From the NCBI GenBank assembly GCA_031278295.1, contig JAITKQ010000130.1, positions 1 to 13,163 of the forward strand: a DNA stretch of 13,163 nt. The letters are read 5' to 3'. A model generated the notes under the pieces. It saw only the letters and a program-made list of their open reading frames with translations, was not told where the DNA came from and ran no database searches. This document shows, one piece after another, positions 1 through 6,435 of the stretch. Position numbers and translations under genes: made by a program. This stretch comes from Spirochaetaceae bacterium. GTDB taxonomy: Bacteria; Spirochaetota; Spirochaetia; Treponematales; Breznakiellaceae. How positions within the stretch are numbered: the stretch's first letter is position 1; each line of letters begins with the position of its first letter.

Positions 1-53
1 TCGTTAAACAGGAGGGTGAATACGCTGTCCTTGTACTCGCGGTTTATGCCCAT
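1..53 (-). CDS. Rpn-family nuclease/transposase-like protein, N-terminal fragment (cut by window edge)
   Basis: Reading leftward from an ATG at 53-51, the frame is open to the edge and gives MGINREYKDSVFTLLFN. The NREYKDSVF.LLF pattern is the characteristic opening of Rpn-family recombination-promoting nucleases (PD-(D/E)XK fold, related to transposase_31), which are abundant in gut treponemes and usually continue with an acidic residue and a leucine-rich LYNAL-type stretch. Only 17 complete residues are visible, so the catalytic residues lie outside the window and it is unknown whether the gene is intact. The upstream match to a ribosome binding site is weak (AAGG, three bases before the ATG). 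The gene shares its strand with the lipoprotein cluster but is separated from it by 184 bases. Identification rests on motif memory from a short peptide. Confidence 0.6.
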   Translation of the reverse strand, partial: MGINREYKDSVFTLLFN

Positions 54-58
54 GGGCC

Positions 59-87
59 TTAATATAGTCGTTCGGGCGGCTTATCAA
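59..87 (-). promoter_or_regulatory. candidate promoter of the Rpn-like gene
   Basis: On the minus strand TTGATA (87-82) is followed after 17 bases by TATTAA (64-59), a fair match to a sigma-70-type promoter. The -10 element ends only five bases before the ATG at 53, so transcription would begin almost at the start codon and the message would be nearly leaderless. An alternative -10, TATATT, has a 15-base spacer. This is pattern matching in moderately AT-rich DNA. Confidence 0.35.
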
Positions 88-189
88 GTATTTTTGTCCA
101 CCAATGAAAGGAAAAGGGCCTCAGACACACTTTTTTCGAGGGGCTGGCCCCTGCCGTTTATATACTTTCAGTGGTTTTGGAACAGCCTC

Positions 190-228
190 AGTGAGCAGTG
201 CCTCACTCCTCACTCCGCCTTGCGGCGG
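190..228. repeat. two small hairpins 3' of the last lipoprotein gene
   Basis: AGTGAG (190-195) pairs with CTCACT (202-207). Next to it CCGCC (215-219) pairs with GGCGG (224-228). Read on the minus strand, the second hairpin closes a GCAA tetraloop about ten bases after the stop codon of the 238-1050 gene. No T-run follows on that strand, so it is a possible 3' end stabiliser rather than a clear intrinsic terminator. The 14 bases at 210-223 recur exactly at 9613-9626, just after the 9066-9602 gene. Confidence 0.45.
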
Positions 229-237
229 CCTCACCCT

Positions 238-1050
238 TTACTCCCTGTCCTGCGGGATCACTATGCCCCAGGCGATGAATTCCGCCTCGTTCTCAACGGA
301 GTTGACCTCTATCGCTTCGGTCAGGTGCTGCTTTTCGGTGTGGTACTTTTCGCCCCTGTAGAGGGCGGCAAGGTCAACGGCGTTTGCCATCTGGACAATA
401 TCCGGGCTTAATACCCGGTAGTAGATGCCAAAGAAGGGCAGTTTTCCGTCCTTGATCTCATCGCCCGACGCGTTCTGCCAGTTGGGGGCGCAGCCTTCCA
501 GGTATTCGATGATGACTGCGCCCCGTCTTCTGTTGCCGTTAAAGACGTTGACGGCCCGGACTATCCCCATGAAGGCGAAACCCCAGCTTACGTTGCCGCC
601 TTCGCCGCCGTCCGATTGCCCGTAGACCGTGTCATCGTAGAGCACAAAGTAGTCGTCGTCCGCCGGCTTGTCACTTCCCGATTCGCTTGTGTACGTCTTG
701 TAGGGTTTTTCCGCCTTGGGGAACAGGCTCTGCTTCCCGCTGTCCTCCACCATTTCTTTAAAGTCCGTGATTTTGCCGATACGGTAGCCGTCCAGCCTGC
801 CTATGCCGGCGTAGTGGGAGTACCACACGCCGCGCATGTCGGCCATGATTGCCTCAAAATCAGGGCTGCCGGGCATAAACGTATCAGTCTTGTCCGCGCC
901 GCCAAGTTGCCCGTAGGTGAACAGATCGCAGGACGCGGACAGAAGCACGGCGAGGAGCAGTACCAAACCGGCGCGGCGGCCCGTTTTTGCGGTTATGGGC
1001 GCGGCTATAGCCGCGGCCCCAGCCGCCATCTCTTTCTTAGCCCCCATCAT
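238..1050 (-). CDS. predicted lipoprotein consisting mainly of a DX domain
   Basis: Function unknown; predicted membrane-anchored, exported lipoprotein of 270 residues. A long basic n-region (about 28 residues) is followed by a hydrophobic stretch and the lipobox LLSASC, with the lipidated Cys at about residue 41. I chose the ATG at 1050 because it overlaps the stop of the upstream GLUG gene as ATGA; a GTG at 1086 would lengthen the overlap, and no strong ribosome binding site marks either start. Residues 133-262 resemble the C-terminal 150 residues of the 2681-4201 protein: GAVIIEYLEG (177-186) against GVFVIKYREG, FFGIYYR (206-212) against RYGAVYYW, and a TEAIE...FIAWG ending (244-262) against EEAID...YFLG. 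I call this shared region DX; I do not recognise it as a named family. The overlap implies translational coupling to the GLUG protein. Confidence 0.8.
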   Translation of the reverse strand: MMGAKKEMAAGAAAIAAPITAKTGRRAGLVLLLAVLLSASCDLFTYGQLGGADKTDTFMPGSPDFEAIMADMRGVWYSHYAGIGRLDGYRIGKITDFKEMVEDSGKQSLFPKAEKPYKTYTSESGSDKPADDDYFVLYDDTVYGQSDGGEGGNVSWGFAFMGIVRAVNVFNGNRRRGAVIIEYLEGCAPNWQNASGDEIKDGKLPFFGIYYRVLSPDIVQMANAVDLAALYRGEKYHTEKQHLTEAIEVNSVENEAEFIAWGIVIPQDRE

Positions 1051-2462
1051 CGCAAGGCCGGCAAACCGTCGTCGCCCATACGCCACACGCTGTTAAAGTT
1101 CCATTCGAGGACGGTATACGCGGACTGCGCAGGTTTCGCCACGCACTCCTCGCCATCCTTGCCGGCGGCGATCTCCCCGGTATGGTTGTCAAGGGTCATG
1201 CCGGACCAGGCGATATTTTTTGTGAAGACGCCTGTATCCTGTTCCGCCGGGGAACCCGCGCCGGCGATCCGGTAGACGTTCCAGGACGCGCCTCCGGCTT
1301 CGGCGGAGTCCTCGCCTTTGACCTGAGCGTTGAGGGCGGCGCAGGCGCTGATCGTGGGGGGCTTGTTAAACTCGCCGGTAACGTACTGGGCACCGGCGAT
1401 GCCGCCCGCGTTGGCGGCGATCATCACGCCGATGCTGCCGCCCAGGTTCTCCGTACCGTCCCCGGCGACACGGGCCGTGACCGCGCCTGTCGCGTAGCAG
1501 CGGGAGATCAGCGCGCCGGCGGCGTTGGCCCCGGCCACCCCGCCGGCGAGGGCCGCCTTTGAGCGGGATACGGCCGTAACCGTCGCTGTGGAATAGCAGT
1601 CCTCGATGGTGGAGGGCGTACCCGTTTCACCGTCAAGGCGTGAGTTGTAGCCCGCGACCCCGCCCGCGTAGGGCAGGTGTCCTCCGGTGGCCGTAACCGA
1701 GCCCTCGGCCCGGCAGCGCCTTAGCACCGCGCCGGAATAGTTGTAGCCCACCACGCCGCCCGCATAAGGGAAGCTGCTTGTCGCGCTCACCGTACCCTCC
1801 CAGCTTGACCTTTCTATCAGGCAGCCGCTTTCGTTGGAGCCGGCAAGTCCCGGAGAGCCTGAGTAGCCGGCGATGCCGCCCGCATAGACCATGAAGGTAT
1901 TTGCGTCGTCCTCGCCCGACAGCGGGGCGGTGAGGGTGATCGTGCCGGAGGCGGTGCAGCCGCGTACCGTGGAATAGTTACCCATCATGCCGGCTATGCC
2001 GCCCGCCGAATTGTTGTGGGCGTTGCCTGTCAGCGTGAAGTTGACCACGGCGCGGCAGCTTTCGATCAGCGAGTTGTACACGAAGGCGGTTATGCCGCCC
2101 ACGCTGCCGCCGGTTTTTTCCGCCGTTACGTCCACGGCGAGGTTACGTACAACAGCGTCGTCCAGCGTATCGAAGAAGCCGCCTGAGCCGCTTGTGATCG
2201 TGATCGTATGGCCACCGCCGTTAAAGGTTCCGGTAAAGGGCCTAGAGGCCGAGCCGAGCGGCGTCCAGGCGGTCAGCGTTACGTCCGCGGTAAGCCTGTA
2301 GTTGCCGCTTAGCGGGTGGGAGGTGTACTTGCCGATTTTGGCGAAGTCCGCCGCGCCGCTTACCTCGATTTCGGGCCCTTCCTCAGGAGGCTCCTGCTCG
2401 CAGGCGGTGAACACGAGGGCCGCCAAAAAAATAGTGTTCGTTAAAAAATTTCGTATTTTCAT
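1047..2462 (-). CDS. GLUG-repeat lipoprotein (short paralogue)
   Basis: Predicted surface lipoprotein of 471 residues. The signal peptide ends in the lipobox VFTAC (Cys 21). A GLUG-protein header follows: a short linker, a Y.L..D..L..W.PLG segment, then PFTGTFNGGGHTITI. Next come about seven GLUG motifs of the form AGG[IV][AV]GY, each with a following C.A.G.V.. strand pair, as expected for a right-handed beta-solenoid. The end, WNFNSVWRMGDDGLPALR, is the usual closing motif of these proteins. The start at 2462 is preferred over 2498 because it puts a K-R n-region directly before the hydrophobic core and has GGGA eight bases upstream. The protein is collinear with the larger paralogue at 4295-6343. 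Its stop codon overlaps the next gene by ATGA. GLUG motifs occur in bacterial surface proteins, and the ligand is unknown. Confidence 0.88.
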   Translation of the reverse strand: MKIRNFLTNTIFLAALVFTACEQEPPEEGPEIEVSGAADFAKIGKYTSHPLSGNYRLTADVTLTAWTPLGSASRPFTGTFNGGGHTITITSGSGGFFDTLDDAVVRNLAVDVTAEKTGGSVGGITAFVYNSLIESCRAVVNFTLTGNAHNNSAGGIAGMMGNYSTVRGCTASGTITLTAPLSGEDDANTFMVYAGGIAGYSGSPGLAGSNESGCLIERSSWEGTVSATSSFPYAGGVVGYNYSGAVLRRCRAEGSVTATGGHLPYAGGVAGYNSRLDGETGTPSTIEDCYSTATVTAVSRSKAALAGGVAGANAAGALISRCYATGAVTARVAGDGTENLGGSIGVMIAANAGGIAGAQYVTGEFNKPPTISACAALNAQVKGEDSAEAGGASWNVYRIAGAGSPAEQDTGVFTKNIAWSGMTLDNHTGEIAAGKDGEECVAKPAQSAYTVLEWNFNSVWRMGDDGLPALR

Positions 2463-2642
2463 AAAATATGTCCCAATGACCGCACCGCCGCAAAACAAAC
2501 AAAAAATTACCGGATTTCATTATTGCCGCAAGCTCCATTGTTTAAAACGCAACGCTTACCACACGGGATAAGGAAGCGCTCAGATTACATTTCCCCGGCT
2601 TCCGGCCCAATGCCCCCTGACACATCGCGCCAGGCCGCCGGC

Positions 2643-2682
2643 GATGCCAGTCACCGTGCAAGCGGTGACTGGCATCTTTTTT
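2643..2682 (+). terminator. perfect 14-bp hairpin with T-run, terminator-shaped on the plus strand
   Basis: GATGCCAGTCACCG (2643-2656) pairs perfectly with its complement at 2663-2676 around the loop TGCAAG, and six T follow on the plus strand (2677-2682). The T-run runs into the stop codon of the minus-strand gene ending at 2681. On that minus strand the hairpin starts a few bases after the stop but is followed by GCCGGC, not T. By shape it therefore stops plus-strand, antisense transcription, although no plus-strand gene is seen to the left. It could equally protect the 3' end of the minus-strand message. The rest of the gap (2463-2642) shows no gene or convincing promoter. Confidence 0.65.
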
Positions 2683-4201
2683 AATCAAGATCAGCCGTAT
2701 ACACACCCTCGCCGGGCCAAGTCTCGTGGCCCGAGTCGTGCAAGTAGTAAGGCCCGGTTAGCTCGGTGTTGAATTCCTTGTAGTAAGGTTCCGGGTCCAG
2801 ACCGAGGAAGTAGACGATGTTCTCGGGGGTAAACTTGTCTATCGCTTCCTCGTAGGTAACCGTTTCCGCGTAGCCGCCGTACTTTTTGCCGCCGCCCCAC
2901 TGGTTTACGATGTCTGATTCCACCCTGCCGCTCTTAGTTCCCAGTCCCTCCGGCTTTATGGCGCCGGTGCCCCAGTAGTAGACCGCGCCGTAACGCTTCT
3001 TCTTGCCGGGGGTTTTGTCATTGTACGTTAAAGTCGACGGCACATGGCCCTCGCGGTACTTGATCACGAAGACGCCGGCAGGGAGTCCGAGGCAGTTTGC
3101 GTGGTCCTTGATCTTGTCCGGGAAGGCGCCGTTCTCGCCATCGGGGCCCAGATCGATAGTTTCGTGGTACACGATGTCGCCTAGGTAGTTGTAACCGCCG
3201 CCTGCACCGAACCCTGCACCGAACCAGTACTTTGCCGTTGTCGGGGTGAAGCGGTAGTAGTCGCCGTTGCCGCCGCAGTCGTGGTAATTCGCGACGGTTT
3301 GCTTCTCGCCTTTGTCATTCTTGTTTTCGTAGAAGTATGACTGAACCGGCACGCTCGTCTTTTTTGTGCCTACCGGGCTGAGCGGGGTCTCGCCCGAAGC
3401 GTTGGACGCGCTAACCCAGACCCAGTAGCGGGCGTTGTCGGGCAGGCCATCTGTTCCGGTGGGGTAGCCGGTCAGCTCCGTGCTGGTCGTATCGTCGTCG
3501 TACGTGCCAAGAAGGATGCGCTCCGTGTCCGGTGGCATGTTGGGCGCCTTTGTGGGGTCCTTTGTTACATCTATTGTCGTGGACATCGTGCCCACATACA
3601 CCTTGTACGATGTCGCGGTGGCCCGTTTGTCCCACTTTATCACCAGCTTGTGCTTGCCCTTCGTTATATCGGGTATGTCGCCTGTGCTGTACTGCATATC
3701 CAGGGTGGGGTACGTGCTGCCGTCGCTCTTGACGGCGACCGGATAGATGCCGGGCGCTTTGCTGAAGAACGGGGGGGTGAGTGTTACATCGAATTCAAGT
3801 ATCCTGCGAAAGGCAAGCCCGGCCTCGTTGCCTACCCTGATACGCGCCGAATAATGCCCCCAGGCGAGGGGCCCGTCGTCGCCTTTGATCAAGAGCCTGG
3901 CCTCCGCCGGATCGTCACTAGGCTCGATTTTGAACAGGCGGTTGTGGGTGTCACCCTCGCCCTTTACTAGCGCCGCCGTCCAGGGGCCGGCCTCCTCCGG
4001 AAAGCTGATCGTTGTAACGGTCGCGCCCGCTTCTACCAGTTCCGTACCGACTACAAGGCCCGGCTCGGAAAAGATCGTCTGTTCCTTCAGCGCGGCCTCG
4101 TATTCGGGATCGAAGCCCCCCGGCTGCTCCGCCAACGGGCTTTCGCAGGACGAGAGCAGCAGGCCGAGTATAAGGGCCGCCGGAAGAAAAGCCTTTTTCA
4201 T
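2681..4201 (-). CDS. predicted lipoprotein with cadherin-like region, fibronectin III domain and C-terminal DX domain
   Basis: Predicted exported lipoprotein of 506 residues; no enzymatic function recognised. The signal peptide MKKAFLPAALILGLLLSSC carries a classic lipobox with Cys 19. The start has AGGAGG five bases upstream. Residues 45-142 look like a cadherin-type beta-sandwich (weak call: GHYSARIRVGNEAGL then a terminal FDVTL strand). Residues 183-280 fit fibronectin type III: KLVIKWD, SYKVYVG, then YWVWVSASNASGETPLSP. Residues 312-468 are the DX region shared with the 238-1050 lipoprotein, rich in Gly, Tyr and Trp, with GVFVIKYREG (376-385), RYGAVYYW (403-410) and EEAIDKFTPENIVYFLG (451-467). 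A 38-residue tail follows. It lies 93 bases downstream of a GLUG gene on the same strand, so the GLUG-then-DX order is the same as in the pair at 238-2462. Confidence 0.85.
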   Translation of the reverse strand: MKKAFLPAALILGLLLSSCESPLAEQPGGFDPEYEAALKEQTIFSEPGLVVGTELVEAGATVTTISFPEEAGPWTAALVKGEGDTHNRLFKIEPSDDPAEARLLIKGDDGPLAWGHYSARIRVGNEAGLAFRRILEFDVTLTPPFFSKAPGIYPVAVKSDGSTYPTLDMQYSTGDIPDITKGKHKLVIKWDKRATATSYKVYVGTMSTTIDVTKDPTKAPNMPPDTERILLGTYDDDTTSTELTGYPTGTDGLPDNARYWVWVSASNASGETPLSPVGTKKTSVPVQSYFYENKNDKGEKQTVANYHDCGGNGDYYRFTPTTAKYWFGAGFGAGGGYNYLGDIVYHETIDLGPDGENGAFPDKIKDHANCLGLPAGVFVIKYREGHVPSTLTYNDKTPGKKKRYGAVYYWGTGAIKPEGLGTKSGRVESDIVNQWGGGKKYGGYAETVTYEEAIDKFTPENIVYFLGLDPEPYYKEFNTELTGPYYLHDSGHETWPGEGVYTADLD

Positions 4202-4227
4202 ATATGCCTCCTATAATAACAAAGCGA

Positions 4228-4278
4228 GGAAGGCCGCCCGGCCTTCCCCGCCGCGCCGCCCGCGAAAAGCAGGGCGGC
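4228..4278. repeat. two adjacent hairpins between lipoprotein genes
   Basis: GGAAGGCC (4228-4235) pairs with GGCCTTCC (4240-4247) around GCCC. GCCGCCC (4255-4261) pairs with GGGCGGC (4272-4278) around a ten-base AG-rich loop. Both lie in the 93-base gap between the large GLUG gene and the fibronectin III/DX gene. Neither is followed by a T-run on the minus strand, so read-through is expected; they may lower downstream expression or stabilise the upstream message. Confidence 0.5.
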
Positions 4279-4294
4279 TTTGAAATATACTAAA

Positions 4295-6343
4295 CTAGCG
4301 CAGGACCGGATAGCCGTCCGCGCCAATTACCCAAATGGCGCCAAAGTCCCAGCCGTCAAAGGCCGCTGGTCCCTCGCCAATGCTTTCGCCGTCGAGTTCG
4401 TTGGGTCCAATATCCGGAATCCACACGGGCGATATAACCATATCGCGTTTACCGTAGTTGTCGTCCAGAATGCCCAGTCCATACGTATTTGGGGCACCTA
4501 AATCACCAACGACACGGTGTAGCAAGTACGGGGTAAGGCCGCTTGTTACCGTGCCGGTTATCCGCTCGTTCAACGCCACAGAGCGCGTAACGAGGGGGGG
4601 TATCTTTGAAGTGGCATCAATGTAGTAATTCACACCGGCGATGCCGCCGCCCGCCGCGCCGGGATTAGCACCCGGTTGGTCGTAGGGTAATGGATTGCTG
4701 CCCACAGTAACAGAAACATTACCGGTAGCATAGCATTTAGAGACAACGCTACCCTGAGCATTTGCCCCGATCAGGCCGCCCGCCCATCCGTATTCGCTAT
4801 TGGTTGTTACCGTCGCGTCTCCCGTAGCGTAGCAATTTTCGATGTTGGGCGCCGGGTCTGTTGTAGCCGTAGGAATGGAGCTGTACCCGGCAAGGCCGCC
4901 CGCGTAGGGCAGGCCGTTGGCCGTGGCTGTCGCCTGCACATTGCCGGTCGCGTAGCTTTGGGTAATCCGGCTGCCGGAGTATGTTACCGTTACGCCGCCC
5001 GCCGCTATAAACTTGGCGTACTCGGCGGGGGTCCCGGTAAAGTCGTTGTAGCCATAGTTATACCCGACCAAGCCGCCCGCGTACGGATAGGGGGAGGTTG
5101 CGCTGACCGCACCAGTGGCGTAGCTGGTTTCTATCACGCTGCCGCCCCCACTGCTTGTGCCGTCCCTGCCGCCCGAATAGCCGACGAGGCCGCCCGCGTA
5201 GATCTGCCATAGGGTGTTGACGGTGCCATCCCATGCCGCGCTGAGCGTTATATTGCTACTGGCCGAGGCATCCGTTACCGTGCTCTGCTGGATGTAGCCA
5301 GCGACGCCGCCCGCCGATGTGTTGTATCCGTAGCCGTTACCGATTATGTTGGCGCTGCTTGCGGTATTGTTGATGTTAACGTTAAGGCCGCGCCCGACCG
5401 CTCCGCCAACTTGCGCGTACGTCTGTAGGCTTATCGCGTAAACTATTGTGCTTGCATTAACAGCCGTGCTTGTGTCAATCGTAACCTCGTTAAAACCGCT
5501 CTCTTCCGCATAACCGGCAACGCCGCCTAATCGCAATCCATTGTCTTCCACGTATGTCGGATCGGGCGGCATATCGGCGTTTGCGGTGAACTGTCCGTCT
5601 ACACTAACGTTTCCTACCCTTGAACCAACAAGATAGCCGACGACGCCGCCAGCGTTCATATAGGCTGCCTTTTCGTTGGTATACACGACTTTGAGATTGG
5701 CCGCTATAGTGATATTGCCGAAGCCTGTTCCAGCTTCCGCATACCCCGCGACCAGACCCACGTTGAACCCGTTTGTAACGGTGGCAGCAACGTTGGAGGA
5801 CACGACATCAAGACTGCCGTTCACGGTGATGGTGTCAAATGCGGTGCCTGTAGCGTGTCCAACCAGGCCGCCCACGTATTGGGCGGCGGTGTTAACAATG
5901 CCGGCAGCAAGATTCACCGTCAGGTTGTTTATGGTTGCGCCGCTTGTTTCCGCAAAGATACCGAGGTAGTCGCTACTTGCCAAAGCACCGGTATCATAGC
6001 TGTCGATCGTGATCGTGTAACCCGCGCCGTTCAGTTTGCCGGAAAAGGGGACTACCCCGGTGTACGGGCCGCAAATAGGCGTCCAGCCTGTCAGCGTCAG
6101 ATCGTTGGCAAGAACATAGTTGTCGGTGGGAGCTAACTCAATATCCGCCAAATCCTGTTGCGTGTAGATGGGTGTCTGCCCCACACTGACGCGCGATGCC
6201 GACAGCGCCGCCTGTTCCGCCAGCCCGCCGTTACCGTTTGTAAGGTCCTCGCAGCCGGAAAAAACCAATGCCCATACAGCGATGAGCAAACCGAGGGTAG
6301 CGCGTTTAAGCGCCTGCCCTTTTAACTTAGAAAAAGACTTCAT
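4295..6343 (-). CDS. GLUG-repeat lipoprotein (long paralogue)
   Basis: Predicted surface lipoprotein of 682 residues. The basic N-terminus and hydrophobic core lead to the lipobox ALVFSGC (Cys 31). AGGAGG lies five bases before the ATG, an ideal ribosome binding site. The header reads IYTQQDLADI, then LTLTGWTPI, then PFSGKLNGAGYTITI, as is typical of GLUG proteins. About eleven GLUG-type motifs follow, such as VGGLVGH, AGGVVGY, LGGVAGY and AGGLVGYNYG, several trailed by CYATG.V strands. The protein ends WDFGAIWVIGADGYPVLR. From about residue 390 to the end it aligns in order with the 1047-2462 protein (CYATG, AGG[LV][IA]GANA.G, S.CAALN/SVALN, then YR or HR before a final W.F..[VI]W). The extra length is additional repeats in the N-terminal half. 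Fold and surface location are inferred from family knowledge; the role is unknown. Confidence 0.88.
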   Translation of the reverse strand: MKSFSKLKGQALKRATLGLLIAVWALVFSGCEDLTNGNGGLAEQAALSASRVSVGQTPIYTQQDLADIELAPTDNYVLANDLTLTGWTPICGPYTGVVPFSGKLNGAGYTITIDSYDTGALASSDYLGIFAETSGATINNLTVNLAAGIVNTAAQYVGGLVGHATGTAFDTITVNGSLDVVSSNVAATVTNGFNVGLVAGYAEAGTGFGNITIAANLKVVYTNEKAAYMNAGGVVGYLVGSRVGNVSVDGQFTANADMPPDPTYVEDNGLRLGGVAGYAEESGFNEVTIDTSTAVNASTIVYAISLQTYAQVGGAVGRGLNVNINNTASSANIIGNGYGYNTSAGGVAGYIQQSTVTDASASSNITLSAAWDGTVNTLWQIYAGGLVGYSGGRDGTSSGGGSVIETSYATGAVSATSPYPYAGGLVGYNYGYNDFTGTPAEYAKFIAAGGVTVTYSGSRITQSYATGNVQATATANGLPYAGGLAGYSSIPTATTDPAPNIENCYATGDATVTTNSEYGWAGGLIGANAQGSVVSKCYATGNVSVTVGSNPLPYDQPGANPGAAGGGIAGVNYYIDATSKIPPLVTRSVALNERITGTVTSGLTPYLLHRVVGDLGAPNTYGLGILDDNYGKRDMVISPVWIPDIGPNELDGESIGEGPAAFDGWDFGAIWVIGADGYPVLR

Positions 6344-6435
6344 AAAAGCCTCCTATGTATTGGTGACGGTTCCAACGAACCGCCTCTATAGTCTACCGCA
6401 ACGCGGCTTTCTATATACTGTTTTGTACGGAGCAT

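Noticed and set aside
16..411. A 131-codon plus-strand open frame at the left edge
   Set aside because: It is antisense to the Rpn-like start and to the end of the DX lipoprotein, with no start signal or recognisable motif.
1196..5212. GGC/GCC-rich periodicity through the lipoprotein genes as a possible CRISPR or tandem array
   Set aside because: The recurring CCGCCCGCGTAGGG-type words encode the YAGG motifs of GLUG repeats; spacing is irregular and follows the protein repeats.
6344..6435. CGGTT/AACCG hairpin between the beta-helix and large GLUG genes as a terminator
   Set aside because: The stem is only five base pairs with no T-run on the minus strand; it is too weak to call.
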